Below, one piece after another: positions 10,397 through 19,969 of a stretch of DNA of 64,000 bases. The notes beneath the pieces are model-generated. The model was given only the letters and a program-made list of their open reading frames with translations. It was not told the DNA's origin and did no database searches. The translations under genes and the position numbers were made by a program. This DNA is from Lentilactobacillus senioris (lineage in GTDB: Bacteria; Bacillota; Bacilli; Lactobacillales; Lactobacillaceae), in assembly GCF_026798195.1 (NCBI RefSeq), contig NZ_JAPQEZ010000004.1:62283-126282 (forward strand), given 5' to 3'. The stretch's first letter is position 1; the number at the start of each line of letters is the position of its first letter.

Positions 10397-10402
10397 TATA
10401 CT
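10374..10402 (+). promoter_or_regulatory. hpf promoter
   Basis: TTGTTA (10374-10379) and TATACT (10397-10402) are separated by 17 bases. Confidence 0.6.
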
Positions 10403-10467
10403 ATGGATATAGAAACGGTAGCCAAGCTATCGTTACCATAATTAATATGGTGAAGGGAGAGATTAAT

Positions 10468-11034
10468 ATGCTTGATTTTAATATTCGTGGTGAAAACATT
10501 GAGGTGACTCAAGCAATTCGGGATTACGTTGAAAAACGAATCAGTAAACTAGAAAAATTCTTTGATAATGACATTCAGGCGTCAGCACATGTGAATTTGA
10601 AGGTTTATCCGGATAAACAGGCGAAAGTAGAAGTCACAATTCCTTTGCCATACATGACTCTTCGGGCTGAAGAAGTTTCTAATGACCTATATGCTAGCGT
10701 TGATTTGGTAACGGATAAGTTAGAACGTCAAATCAGAAAGTATAAAACTAAGGTTAACCGGAAGTCTCGTGAAAAAGGATACAAAAAACTTGATTTTGCT
10801 TCAGCTGAACTTGTAGCTGACTTAGAAGAACAAGATGAAGCTGAATCAAAATTTGAAGTAGTAAGAACTAAACGATTATCCTTAAAACCAATGGATAATG
10901 AAGAAGCCATTTTACAAATGAACATGTTGGGTCATGATTTCTTTATCTACGAAGATGCTAATTCAGAAGGCATTGACATTGTTTACCGTCGAAATGATGG
11001 TCGTTATGGCTTGATTGAAACTGGTGAAGATTAA
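10468..11034 (+). CDS. hpf: Long-form ribosome hibernation promoting factor
   Basis: This is a long HPF (188 residues): an N-terminal S30AE/RaiA domain (about 1-105) that occupies the decoding region of the 30S subunit, a charged linker, and a C-terminal dimerisation domain (about 125-188). The C-terminal domain joins two 70S ribosomes into inactive 100S particles. An in-frame ATG at 10447 would add seven residues, but AAGGGAGA (10453-10460) places the start at 10468. It has its own promoter and terminator. The order comFA-comFC-hpf-secA is common in Lactobacillales and Bacillales. Confidence 0.96.
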   Translation: MLDFNIRGENIEVTQAIRDYVEKRISKLEKFFDNDIQASAHVNLKVYPDKQAKVEVTIPLPYMTLRAEEVSNDLYASVDLVTDKLERQIRKYKTKVNRKSREKGYKKLDFASAELVADLEEQDEAESKFEVVRTKRLSLKPMDNEEAILQMNMLGHDFFIYEDANSEGIDIVYRRNDGRYGLIETGED

Positions 11035-11050
11035 AAAGTCGTTTTACTTG

Positions 11051-11082
11051 AAGCTTACCGTTAATTTTACGGTAAGCTTTTT
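11051..11082 (+). terminator. Terminator after hpf
   Basis: An 11-bp perfect stem (11051-11061 with 11069-11079) with a 7-base loop and following T residues. Confidence 0.88.
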
Positions 11083-11229
11083 CATTTGACACGTGATTTT
11101 AACCAAAACACAATGTTTATTTTGGTTTTCATCACTTGGCTACAATGATACAATGAATTAGTGTGTAATATTGAAACAATCAAAAACATTAAAAACAATG
11201 AATAATGAAATGTAGAAGGGAATTTACTG

Positions 11230-13593
11230 ATGGCAAATGTATTAAAAAAATGGGTCGAAAGCGATAAAAGAGAGCTTAAACGACTTAGCAATCTTGCCGA
11301 TAAGGTCGGATCATACGCTGATGAGTATGCCCAGTTAAGTGACGAAGATCTAAAAGCAAAAACACCAGAGTTTAAGGAACGTTACCAAAATGGTGAAACT
11401 TTGGATGACTTACTTCCAGAAGCCTTTGCCGTTGCTCGAGAAGGAGCTAAGCGAGTTTTAGGACTTTACCCATTCCACGTTCAAATCATGGGGGGAATTG
11501 TTTTACACGAAGGTAATATTGCCGAAATGAAAACTGGTGAAGGTAAAACCTTAACGGCTACCATGCCCGTTTATTTGAACGCTTTAGCTGGCGAAGGGGT
11601 TCACGTTGTTACGGTGAACGAATACTTAACTGCCCGGGATGCTGCTGAAATGGGGGAACTTTATAACTGGTTAGGCTTAAGCGTTGGGGTTAACCTTAAT
11701 GACTTGAGTCCTGAAGATAAACGTGCGGCTTATGCTGCTGATATTACTTATTCAACTAACAGTGAAATCGGTTTTGATTATTTACGAGACAACATGGTGG
11801 TATACAAAGAAGATATGGTCCAACGTCCATTGAACTTCGCGATCGTCGATGAAGTTGATTCTATCTTAATTGATGAAGCTAGAACACCATTGATTATTTC
11901 TGGTCAATCAAGTGGAACTTCCCAATTGTATGTACGGACCGATCGGTTTGCTAAAACTTTAACCAATGATGAAGATTACAAGTTAGATTTAGAAACTAAG
12001 ACGGTTTCTTTGACCGATCAAGGGATTGAAAAAGCGGAAGATTACTTCAACTTGGATAATTTGTACGATACTGATAACACCGCTTTAACCCACCATTTGG
12101 ATCAAGCCTTACGAGCTAATTACATCATGCTTCGTGATAAGGACTACGTGGTCCAAAATGATGAAGTAATGATCGTGGACTCATTTACTGGTCGAATTAT
12201 GGACGGACGGCGCTTCTCAGATGGATTACATCAAGCTATTGAAGCTAAAGAAGGTGTAACCATTCAAGAAGAAAGTAAGACGATGGCTAACATCACTTAC
12301 CAAAACCTTTTCCGGATGTACAAGAAATTAGCCGGGATGACGGGTACAGCTAAAACAGAATCTGAAGAATTCCGGGAAATTTACAACATGGAAGTTATTT
12401 CAGTGCCAACTAACAAACCAGTGGCTCGAGTTGATGAACCCGATGTTTTATACCCTAGTTTGGAATCTAAGTTTGATGCGGTAGTAGACAAGATTAAGGA
12501 ATTACATGAAAAAGGCCAACCAATGCTAATTGGTACCGTGGCCGTGGAAACTTCTGAATACTTATCCAATCGATTAGATGCAGAAAATATTCCACACGTA
12601 GTTTTGAACGCCAAAAACCATGCTAAAGAAGCCGAAATCGTTATGAATGCCGGGCAAAAAGGGGCCGTAACCATTGCCACCAACATGGCCGGCCGGGGAA
12701 CTGATATTAAATTAGGACCTGGGGTAGTTGAACTTGGCGGTTTAGCTGTTATTGGGACTGAACGACATGAATCTCGACGAATTGATAACCAACTTCGGGG
12801 CCGTTCAGGTCGTCAAGGGGATCCAGGATTATCTCAATTCTACTTGTCCCTAGAAGATGATTTGATGTTGCGGTTTGGTTCTGAACGAATCAAGAATTTC
12901 TTGGATCGAATGAAGGTTGAAGGCGACGACGCTGTTATTCGTTCCAAGATGATTACTAAGCAAGTAGAGTCAGCGCAAAAGCGGGTTGAAGGTAATAACT
13001 ACGATTCTCGTAAGAACGTTTTGCAATATGATGACGTTATGCGACAACAACGAGAAGTTATTTACCAACAACGCCAAGAAGTTATCGAAGAAGACAATTC
13101 ATTGAAGTGGGTTATCATGCCAATGATTGAACGAACCGTTAACCGCATTGTTGATTTACACACCCAAGGCGATCAAGATGATTGGGATTTAGAAACTATT
13201 TTGGACTTTGCGATTAGTGCTATGGTAAACCCAGATGAAATTAGTTTAAGCGATTTGCAAAATAAATCAGCTGATGAAATTAAAGCTTACTTGATGGACT
13301 TGGCTAAGAAGGTTTATGACCAAAAGAAGGAACAACTTTACGACGAATCCCAAATGCTAGAATTCGAAAAAGTAGTTCTTTTACGAGTGGTTGATGCTCA
13401 TTGGACCGACCATATTGATGCCATGGATCAATTGCGGCAATCAATTGGTCTTCGTGGTTATGGTCAACAAAATCCGTTGGTTGAATACCAACGAGAAGGC
13501 TACACCATGTTTGAAGAAATGGTATCAGACATTGATTACGATACCACTCGTCTCTTTATGAAGGCTGAAATTCGACAAAATATGCAACGTTAA
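11230..13593 (+). CDS. secA: Preprotein translocase ATPase SecA
   Basis: SecA is the motor that drives unfolded precursor proteins through SecYEG. The 787-residue product has the two-part DEAD motor: Walker [10 protein letters not shown] near residue 100, [19 protein letters not shown] near 210, and [13 protein letters not shown] near 485. Preprotein-binding and helical scaffold regions follow. It lacks the C-terminal zinc-binding Cys tail of many SecA proteins, as is usual in lactobacilli. The start has an AGAAGGGAAT site. It is followed by a terminator and prfB, the conserved neighbour. Confidence 0.98.
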   Translation: MANVLKKWVESDKRELKRLSNLADKVGSYADEYAQLSDEDLKAKTPEFKERYQNGETLDDLLPEAFAVAREGAKRVLGLYPFHVQIMGGIVLHEGNIAEMKTGEGKTLTATMPVYLNALAGEGVHVVTVNEYLTARDAAEMGELYNWLGLSVGVNLNDLSPEDKRAAYAADITYSTNSEIGFDYLRDNMVVYKEDMVQRPLNFAIVDEVDSILIDEARTPLIISGQSSGTSQLYVRTDRFAKTLTNDEDYKLDLETKTVSLTDQGIEKAEDYFNLDNLYDTDNTALTHHLDQALRANYIMLRDKDYVVQNDEVMIVDSFTGRIMDGRRFSDGLHQAIEAKEGVTIQEESKTMANITYQNLFRMYKKLAGMTGTAKTESEEFREIYNMEVISVPTNKPVARVDEPDVLYPSLESKFDAVVDKIKELHEKGQPMLIGTVAVETSEYLSNRLDAENIPHVVLNAKNHAKEAEIVMNAGQKGAVTIATNMAGRGTDIKLGPGVVELGGLAVIGTERHESRRIDNQLRGRSGRQGDPGLSQFYLSLEDDLMLRFGSERIKNFLDRMKVEGDDAVIRSKMITKQVESAQKRVEGNNYDSRKNVLQYDDVMRQQREVIYQQRQEVIEEDNSLKWVIMPMIERTVNRIVDLHTQGDQDDWDLETILDFAISAMVNPDEISLSDLQNKSADEIKAYLMDLAKKVYDQKKEQLYDESQMLEFEKVVLLRVVDAHWTDHIDAMDQLRQSIGLRGYGQQNPLVEYQREGYTMFEEMVSDIDYDTTRLFMKAEIRQNMQR

Positions 13594-13606
13594 TAAGTTT
13601 TATGGT

Positions 13607-13646
13607 AGAAGGGCAGTGATGATTTTAATCGTTGGCCCTTCTTTTT
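13607..13646 (+). terminator. Terminator between secA and prfB
   Basis: AGAAGGGC (13607-13614) pairs with GCCCTTCT (13635-13642), with a long loop and a T-run. It probably separates secA from prfB, though read-through is possible. Confidence 0.75.
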
Positions 13647-13665
13647 ACTAACGGAGGAAATGAGA

Positions 13666-14782
13666 ATGGAATTAACTGAAAGTAAAAAACAATTAGCAAA
13701 ATTGCAAGAAGCTATCACTGGCTTTAGGGGGTCACTTTGACCTTGATCGGTTAAGTGAAAGTATTGCTATTAACGAATCCAAAATGGCCGAACCAGGATT
13801 TTGGGACGATAATAATGCCGCTCAAAAATTAATTGATGAAAATAATCAATTAAAAGCTAAGTATGATCGATTTAATGATTTAAATAGCTTGCAAGATGAT
13901 GTCGCTACGTTGGTAGATCTTTATGAAGAAGAACCTGACGCTGATTTAGCAGAAGAGTTAACAACTCAGTTGGAGCAACTGCAAAATAACGTGGACCAAT
14001 ATCAATTATCCCTATTATTGAGTGGACCTTACGACCATAACAATGCCATCTTAGAAATTCATCCTGGTGCTGGGGGCACCGAATCGCAAGATTGGGGTTC
14101 GATGTTACTTAGAATGTACACTAGGTGGGCTGAACAACATGACTTTCAAGTCACCACGTTGGATTATCAATTGGGAGATGTTGCCGGAATTGACAGTGTT
14201 ACGTTATTAATTAGCGGTCCCGATGCTTACGGTTACTTAAGATCTGAAAAGGGCGTTCACCGGTTGGTACGAATTTCACCGTTTGATTCTGCTAGTCGGC
14301 GTCATACTTCATTTGCTTCGGTAGATGTGATGCCAGAATTAAATGAAGACGTAGAAATCGAAATTAATCCAGACGACTTAAAGGTCGATGTTTACCGGGC
14401 TAGCGGGGCTGGCGGACAGCACGTTAATAAGACTTCTTCTGCCGTCAGAATTACCCATTTACCAACTGGAATTGTGGTTGCTAGTCAGGCTCAACGTTCG
14501 CAACTCCAAAACCGAGAAACAGCAATGAACATGTTAAAGTCAAAATTGTATGAATTAGAAGAGCAAAAAAAGGCGGAGGAAAAAGCAGCTTTACAGGGTG
14601 AACAATTAGATATTGGCTGGGGTTCGCAAATCAGATCATATGTGTTTCATCCCTATTCAATGGTTAAAGACCACCGGACCAATTACGAAACTGCCAATGT
14701 TAATGCTGTGATGGATGGAGATTTGGATCCGTTTATCAATGCTTTTTTGCAATGGCAACTACAACAGGACAATCCAGATTAA
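13666..14782 (+). CDS. prfB: Peptide chain release factor 2 (programmed +1 frameshift)
   Basis: RF2 terminates translation at UGA and UAA. The gene starts at ATG 13666 behind GGAGG (13653-13657). It reads 24 codons to an in-frame TGA at 13738-13740, then shifts +1 (CTT TGA C read as CTT then GAC) and continues to 14782, giving 371 residues. The shift site has the classical internal Shine-Dalgarno AGGGGG at 13726-13731. The second frame carries the GGQ peptidyl-hydrolysis motif ([16 protein letters not shown] near residue 250). The UGA shift gives autoregulation: low RF2 favours shifting. A tool that ignores the shift would call only 13784-14782. Confidence 0.97.
13726..13741 (+). promoter_or_regulatory. 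prfB programmed frameshift signal
   Basis: AGGGGG (13726-13731), three bases, then CTT TGA C. This is the canonical RF2 +1 recoding site, with the stop codon at 13738-13740. Confidence 0.97.
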
Positions 14783-14809
14783 AATGAAGAAAGGGTAGGA
14801 TTTGAAGCG

Positions 14810-15976
14810 ATGAAATATTTATTGGGATTGTTTTATTGGTTAGTGACCCCCGCAGTCCTGTTAGTTTTAGCAGCAGGTTTGAAAAGTTATTTAATCTCTA
14901 GTCATAGGGTAAAAAGGGAACGTAAGTTGTTTCATTCGGCCATTGATAGTGACAATTATGAAGGGCGTCATTTTGTGCAAATGAGCTTGCTATTAGGAGT
15001 ATTAGGTTCTTTAGTTAGCTTGGTGACAGGAGTAACAGTACCACTTTCACTGGTAGTGATTTATCCAATCGTTGCCTTAATTTTACTGGTGGTAGTTCCC
15101 CAATCAGTGACGTTGTTAACGTTGTTAGCGACAGTTGGGATAATGGCATTTGATCCAACTAATTTTACTGAATCACTAACTGGTTGGTTAACGAAGTGGG
15201 GCTATCAAACTAATAATCTTAACTTAGTGGGAACACTAGGGTTAGCTACCATTGTTGTTGGCGGTTTAGCTTTCTTTGTTCGCCGCAATGCAGGCCAACA
15301 TTTATCGCCTAAAATTGAATTTAATAAACGTAATACCATGATTGCCGTTTACCCATTTAACGAACTATCCGTAGTCCCACTATTAGTATTAGTACCAGGC
15401 AACTGGTTTAGTACGCATTTACCTTGGTGGCCATTATTAAATCTTGGTGGTCATTCTGTTGCACTAGTGGGATTACCATTAGTAATTGGATTGGGGCTAA
15501 CCGTTAAGCACAGTTTACCTACCGTTTTTTTCCAGCGATTAGGAAAACAATTAGCGTGGTTAACGTTATTGGGAGCCATATTAACAATTGCTTGTCGTTT
15601 CTTTACTCAATGGTCTTTAATTGCGTTATTAGCATATTTGATCGTGGGCATTATTTTAGTGGTGGCAAATATTATTTACGATCGGCAACAAGCATTTTCT
15701 AACAGTCAGGTAATGAACGGAATTCGAATTATTGGGATTCAACCTAATAGCCCAGCTGCTAAAATGAATTTAGTGGTGGGTGACGTTATACTAGAAGTTA
15801 ACGGGCAAAAAGTGACTAATGAAGATGATTTTTACAAAGCCTTGATTACTAATGCTACTTATTGCCACTTGAAAGTTCGGGATAGAAATGACCAATTAAA
15901 AGTGACTGAAACGGCCATCTTCCAAGGGGCTGCTCACGAAATTGGAATTAAGGTCTTTCCGGAAAATACAAAGTGA
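14810..15976 (+). CDS. Membrane protein with C-terminal PDZ domain, MinJ-like
   Basis: The 388-residue product has six to eight hydrophobic segments over residues 1-285, a short basic loop near 160-180, and a C-terminal PDZ domain (about 300-385, with IIGIQPNSPAAKMNLVVGDVILEVNGQKV). Membrane segments followed by a cytoplasmic PDZ domain, next to secA-prfB, match Bacillus MinJ. MinJ links the division inhibitor MinCD to DivIVA at poles and septa. That role is inferred from layout and position; no protease domain is present. It lies 27 bases after prfB and 10 bases before phoP, so may be co-transcribed with both. Confidence 0.7.
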   Translation: MKYLLGLFYWLVTPAVLLVLAAGLKSYLISSHRVKRERKLFHSAIDSDNYEGRHFVQMSLLLGVLGSLVSLVTGVTVPLSLVVIYPIVALILLVVVPQSVTLLTLLATVGIMAFDPTNFTESLTGWLTKWGYQTNNLNLVGTLGLATIVVGGLAFFVRRNAGQHLSPKIEFNKRNTMIAVYPFNELSVVPLLVLVPGNWFSTHLPWWPLLNLGGHSVALVGLPLVIGLGLTVKHSLPTVFFQRLGKQLAWLTLLGAILTIACRFFTQWSLIALLAYLIVGIILVVANIIYDRQQAFSNSQVMNGIRIIGIQPNSPAAKMNLVVGDVILEVNGQKVTNEDDFYKALITNATYCHLKVRDRNDQLKVTETAIFQGAAHEIGIKVFPENTK

Positions 15977-15986
15977 GGGATGAATT

Positions 15987-16682
15987 GTGAAATCAGTTTT
16001 GGTGGTGGATGATGAACCGTCGATCGTAAAGCTATTGAAATACAATTTGCAACAGGCTAATTTTGAAGTTACTACTGCTGATAATGGGAAGACAGCAGTG
16101 GAATTAGCCCAGCAAGCTAATTTTGATATTATTTTGTTGGACTTGATGTTGCCTCAATTAACTGGAGAAGAAGTTTTGAAGGTGTTACGGCGTGATGGGA
16201 TTAATACGCCTGTAATTGTAATTACCGCTAAAGATTCGGAATTTGATCGAGTTTTAGGATTAGAAATTGGGGCGGATGATTATGTTACCAAGCCCTTTAG
16301 TCCGCGAGAAGTTTTGGCCCGGATTAATGCGGTGCTCAGACGGACTAATGATACTCAACAGGTTAATAGTAATAAAGTTGATGATCCTCAACGAGTTAGG
16401 ATAGATGAGCAGTTGGTAACGGCTCAATTAGATGGTCAAGAATTGGTGTTAACCCCTAAAGAATTTAAGTTGCTAGCTTATTTAACAAAGCACCCCAAAC
16501 AAGTATTATCTAGAGAACAGTTAGCTGAGGCTATCTGGGGGACGGACTACGTTGGCGACAGTAGAATGGTTGATATGCAAATTGCCCATTTGCGAGAAAA
16601 AATGGAAACTGATCCTAAACATCCAGAAATGTTAACGACGGTTCGGGGATTTGGTTATCGTTTTGATGCGGAGATCAAATGA
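15987..16682 (+). CDS. phoP: Phosphate-regulon response regulator PhoP (OmpR family)
   Basis: The 231-residue regulator has a receiver domain (1-120) with the acidic pair D8/D9, phosphoacceptor D52 in LLDLMLP, T80 and K102 (TKPF). A winged-helix DNA-binding domain follows (about 135-230). It starts with GTG behind GAGGGATGA and overlaps phoR by four bases. Adjacency to the pst operon and the TTTACA repeats before pstS support assignment as PhoP, not WalR or another OmpR-type regulator. Confidence 0.92.
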   Translation: MKSVLVVDDEPSIVKLLKYNLQQANFEVTTADNGKTAVELAQQANFDIILLDLMLPQLTGEEVLKVLRRDGINTPVIVITAKDSEFDRVLGLEIGADDYVTKPFSPREVLARINAVLRRTNDTQQVNSNKVDDPQRVRIDEQLVTAQLDGQELVLTPKEFKLLAYLTKHPKQVLSREQLAEAIWGTDYVGDSRMVDMQIAHLREKMETDPKHPEMLTTVRGFGYRFDAEIK

Positions 16683-18034
16683 AAAATAAAGCAATCAAAA
16701 GTTTAATTATAATTAGTTGTCTTAATTTATTAATTGCTGTTTTGTTTATGAGTTGGGAATTAAAACATCAGTTTTTAACTGGTCGATTAATTTTACTGTC
16801 AATAATGGCGGTAGAGTTGATAGGGTTGATTATCTATTTGTTGAATTTAAATAAGCAAATTAAACAAATTAGCCAACGAGCAAATGTAATTGCTTCAGGA
16901 GCGGAACGGGGACCAGTAATTGATTCACCTAGTAGTTCCTTTTATGAACTCAATAAAGCATTAAATCAAATTCAAATTCATCAGCGACATCAGCAAATTA
17001 CCGTCACTAATATTACCGACGAACTGGTGGGGGTTTTAAACCACTTGCCAGTAGGGGTAATGGTGATTGACCAACAACAAAACGTCACTTTGACCAACCA
17101 AGCTTTTGCTAAAATGGTGGAAAAAGAAATTGATCCGGCGCCACATCCGTTTACTGATGACGTAAGTAACGCGGCTTTGTTAAACATGATTAATTCAGCA
17201 TTGATGAGTCAGCAAAACGGTCATAAAGAAATTACTAATTTTCAACGAGCTCGGACTTGGGATGCTCAGGTGGTTAATTTGGATGGTGCTGTGCCGGCAG
17301 TGGTTGTTATTTTATACGATATTACTATGTTAGTGGCAGCTAAGCAAAGCCAAATTGATTTTTTGAGAAACGCTAGTCATGAATTAAAAACCCCGGTTGC
17401 TACTATTCGAGGTTTTACCGAAACATTGCAGGCGGGGGCCAAAGACGATCCGGAAACGTTAACGGATTTTTTACAGGATATTGAAACTGCCAGTCAACAA
17501 TTAACGGACTTAGTTAATGATATTTTGGTGATTTCTCATGTTCAGATGCAAGAAGCTGGAGACATTGAACCAATTGAGTTAGCTGATTTGGTCCAACAAG
17601 AACTCATTCGTTGGCAACCAATTGCTGAGAGTAAGAAAGTTAGCCTAACTCACCAAATTGCTGCACAGTTAGTGGTTACTGGTAATCGCCAAGCACTGAA
17701 GCGAATTATTGGTAACTTGATTAGTAATGCGATTAAGTATAATCGAGAAAACGGTAAGGTTTTAATTACTGCTGACAGTAGCGCTGACCAGTGGTGGTTA
17801 CGAGTGATTGACTCTGGTATTGGAATCGAAGAATCTGCAATTCCCAGGGTCTTTGAACGTTTCTTTAGAGCGGATCAGTCTCATAGTAATCAAGTAGTTG
17901 AAGGTACTGGGCTGGGATTAGCCATCGTAGCTGAATTAGCAGCAACTTACCATGGTCATATCGATGTTACTAGCCAAATTAATCAAGGCACCACAATTCA
18001 ATTAACTTTTCCCATTGCTAACCAAAAGAATTAA
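16679..18034 (+). CDS. phoR: Phosphate-sensing histidine kinase PhoR
   Basis: This is a membrane histidine kinase of 451 residues. Two N-terminal membrane segments (about 8-25 and 35-55) are separated by a loop of only about ten residues. A linker and PAS-like domain follow (about 115-220, HLPVGVMVIDQQQNV). The phosphoacceptor is H234 in NASHELKTP. The ATPase domain has N box NLISNAIKYN, DSGIGI and GTGLGLAIV. It lacks a large extracytoplasmic sensor domain, so signal input is probably via the membrane or the Pst/PhoU complex. ATGA overlap with phoP couples translation. Confidence 0.92.
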   Translation: MKNKAIKSLIIISCLNLLIAVLFMSWELKHQFLTGRLILLSIMAVELIGLIIYLLNLNKQIKQISQRANVIASGAERGPVIDSPSSSFYELNKALNQIQIHQRHQQITVTNITDELVGVLNHLPVGVMVIDQQQNVTLTNQAFAKMVEKEIDPAPHPFTDDVSNAALLNMINSALMSQQNGHKEITNFQRARTWDAQVVNLDGAVPAVVVILYDITMLVAAKQSQIDFLRNASHELKTPVATIRGFTETLQAGAKDDPETLTDFLQDIETASQQLTDLVNDILVISHVQMQEAGDIEPIELADLVQQELIRWQPIAESKKVSLTHQIAAQLVVTGNRQALKRIIGNLISNAIKYNRENGKVLITADSSADQWWLRVIDSGIGIEESAIPRVFERFFRADQSHSNQVVEGTGLGLAIVAELAATYHGHIDVTSQINQGTTIQLTFPIANQKN

Positions 18035-18058
18035 CTCATTTGAGTTAATTCTTTTTTT
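18027..18058 (+). terminator. Terminator after phoR
   Basis: AGAATTAACTCA (18027-18038) pairs with TGAGTTAATTCT (18041-18052), followed by T residues. The phoR stop codon lies inside the stem. Confidence 0.85.
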
Positions 18059-18074
18059 ATTATGCTATTCAAAA

Positions 18075-18128
18075 TTTACACAATATTTACATAAGCACAG
18101 TTTTAGATTTACAATCGCTTGCTATGCT
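18075..18128 (+). promoter_or_regulatory. PhoP-box repeats and promoter of the pst operon
   Basis: TTTACA occurs at 18075, 18086 and 18108, that is at offsets 0, 11 and 33. The intervening register (18097) is degenerate. PhoP boxes in Bacilli are TTTACA-like direct repeats with 11-bp periodicity. A -10-like TATGCT follows at 18123-18128. Phosphate-starvation activation by the adjacent phoP product is inferred. Confidence 0.8.
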
Positions 18129-18153
18129 ATTAACTGTAAGGGAGGAGTCGTAA

Positions 18154-19029
18154 ATGAAGGCTAAAAAGATGTATTTGAGCTTGCTGGGAATTGTGTTAGT
18201 GGGGTTAGTGGCGTTGGCCTACATAACTCGTGATAAACAGAGCGCTCAAAACGAAACGATCACTGCAGTAGGTTCAACGGCTTTACAACCACTCATGGAA
18301 GCTGCAGCTGAGCAATATACTACGGAGCATACTGGAGTTAATATTAACGTTCAGGGTGGTGGTTCTGGAACTGGGTTAAGCCAAATTGCTACTGGATCTG
18401 TAAATATGGGAAACTCAGACTTATTCGCTCAGGAAAAAGAAGGAATTAACCCAAAGGGATTAGTTGACCACTTAGTCGCAGTAGATGGCGTAGCTGTGGT
18501 AACTAACAAACAAGCTGGTGTTAAGAATCTAACCACAAAACAATTAATTGCTATCTTTACTGGCAAGGTCACTAATTGGCGGCAGGTAGGGGGAAAGAAC
18601 CTCCCCATCACCGTTATTAACCGAACCGCTGGTAGTGGAACTCGGGTAACTTTTGAACACTATGGCTTGAAAAATACGCCAAGTATGACGGCTCAAGAGC
18701 AAGATTCGTCCGGGACTGTTCGTCAGATTGTTAGTTCCACCCCGGGGGCAATAAGTTATCTTTCATTTGGTTTTGTGAATAATACAATCACGACTCCGAC
18801 TCTAAACAACATAGCTCCAACCAAACAAAATGTGCAGACTAATAAATGGCCTATTTGGTCTTATGAACACGTTTATACTCACGGTGAAGCCAAAGGACTC
18901 ACTAAAAAGTTCCTGCAATATCTCACTAGTGACACCGTGCAAAAATCTTTGTTCTCCAGCTTAAAATACATTCAAGTCGATCAGATGCAATATCAACGGA
19001 CCGCTGATGGGCGAATAGTAAGGAAGTGA
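18154..19029 (+). CDS. pstS: Phosphate ABC transporter substrate-binding protein PstS
   Basis: PstS captures phosphate outside the membrane for the PstCAB importer. The 291-residue product has an N-terminal hydrophobic segment (about 6-24) and the PstS fold, with AVGSTALQPLMEAAAEQY, QGGGSGTGLSQI and NRTAGSGTRVTFEHY lining the phosphate site. The N-terminal 35 residues contain no cysteine, so there is no lipobox. It is probably held by an uncleaved signal anchor or released, not lipidated. It is first in the operon, behind PhoP boxes, with pstC five bases downstream. Confidence 0.95.
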   Translation: MKAKKMYLSLLGIVLVGLVALAYITRDKQSAQNETITAVGSTALQPLMEAAAEQYTTEHTGVNINVQGGGSGTGLSQIATGSVNMGNSDLFAQEKEGINPKGLVDHLVAVDGVAVVTNKQAGVKNLTTKQLIAIFTGKVTNWRQVGGKNLPITVINRTAGSGTRVTFEHYGLKNTPSMTAQEQDSSGTVRQIVSSTPGAISYLSFGFVNNTITTPTLNNIAPTKQNVQTNKWPIWSYEHVYTHGEAKGLTKKFLQYLTSDTVQKSLFSSLKYIQVDQMQYQRTADGRIVRK

Positions 19030-19033
19030 TCAA

Positions 19034-19969
19034 ATGACTCCTAAAAGTAATTTAAAAACGCAAAAACTACTCACTAAATCTAAAACAGCACGTTATGAGC
19101 AACGGGGAAAATTCATAAGTGTTTTAACCCTGGCATTAATCATGGTCATTGTGATTGGAATTATTGGTTTCATCCTGGTTAAAGGATCTACTATGTTTAT
19201 CAATGATAGCGTGAGTCTTAAAGATTTCTTCTTAGGAACGAATTGGAACCCAGGTTCAACCACTCCATCCGGTCAGCCAGCTGTAGGAGCGTTACCAATG
19301 ATTGTAGGCTCGTTTGGGGTCACATTATTGGCAGCATTGTTAGCAACTCCATTTGCAATTGGAACAGCCATTTTTATGACGGAATTGTCTTCTAAAAAAG
19401 AAGCCAGTTTTTTACAAATGGTAGTGGAATTACTAGTTGGAATTCCTTCAGTGGTTTACGGATTTATTGGCTTAACAATTGTGGTGCCATTTGTGCGTAA
19501 TACTTTAGGTGGTAGTGGTTTTGGAATTTTATCTGGGATGTTTGTGCTATTCGTGATGATTTTACCAACCATTGTTTCCATGACTGTCGACGCCTTAAAG
19601 TCAGTTCCCAATCATTATCGGCAAGCAGCGTTTGCCTTAGGAGCTACTCAGTGGCAAACCATTTGGAAAGTAGTCTTGCGCTCAGCAACTCCCGGTATTT
19701 TGACTGCAATTGTTTTTGGAATGGCTCGGGCTTTTGGTGAAGCCTTAGCCGTACAAATGGTGATCGGTAATGCCGCATTGATGCCACATAGTTTGATTTC
19801 ACCGGCCTCAACATTGACCTCCGTATTAACAGCTGGCATGGGTAATACCGTAATGGGTTCTTTACAAAATAATGCTTTGTGGTCGTTAGCGTTAGTGCTA
19901 TTAGCGATGTCATTAATTTTCAACTTAATCGTACATTTAATTGGTCGAAAGGGGGCCTTTAAGAAATGA
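19034..19969 (+). CDS. pstC: Phosphate ABC transporter permease PstC
   Basis: This 311-residue membrane permease has six membrane segments after a hydrophilic N-terminus of about 30 residues. The cytoplasmic coupling loop ALGATQWQTIWKVVLRSATPGI (near 200-220) contacts the PstB ATPase. It forms the PstC-PstA channel. Four-base overlap with pstA (ATGA) indicates coupled translation. Length and layout are normal. Confidence 0.95.
   Translation: MTPKSNLKTQKLLTKSKTARYEQRGKFISVLTLALIMVIVIGIIGFILVKGSTMFINDSVSLKDFFLGTNWNPGSTTPSGQPAVGALPMIVGSFGVTLLAALLATPFAIGTAIFMTELSSKKEASFLQMVVELLVGIPSVVYGFIGLTIVVPFVRNTLGGSGFGILSGMFVLFVMILPTIVSMTVDALKSVPNHYRQAAFALGATQWQTIWKVVLRSATPGILTAIVFGMARAFGEALAVQMVIGNAALMPHSLISPASTLTSVLTAGMGNTVMGSLQNNALWSLALVLLAMSLIFNLIVHLIGRKGAFKK

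Noticed and set aside
13666-13740. Short interrupted frame before prfB as a broken gene
   Set aside because: The in-frame TGA is part of the RF2 programmed frameshift, with its internal Shine-Dalgarno intact, so the gene is functional.
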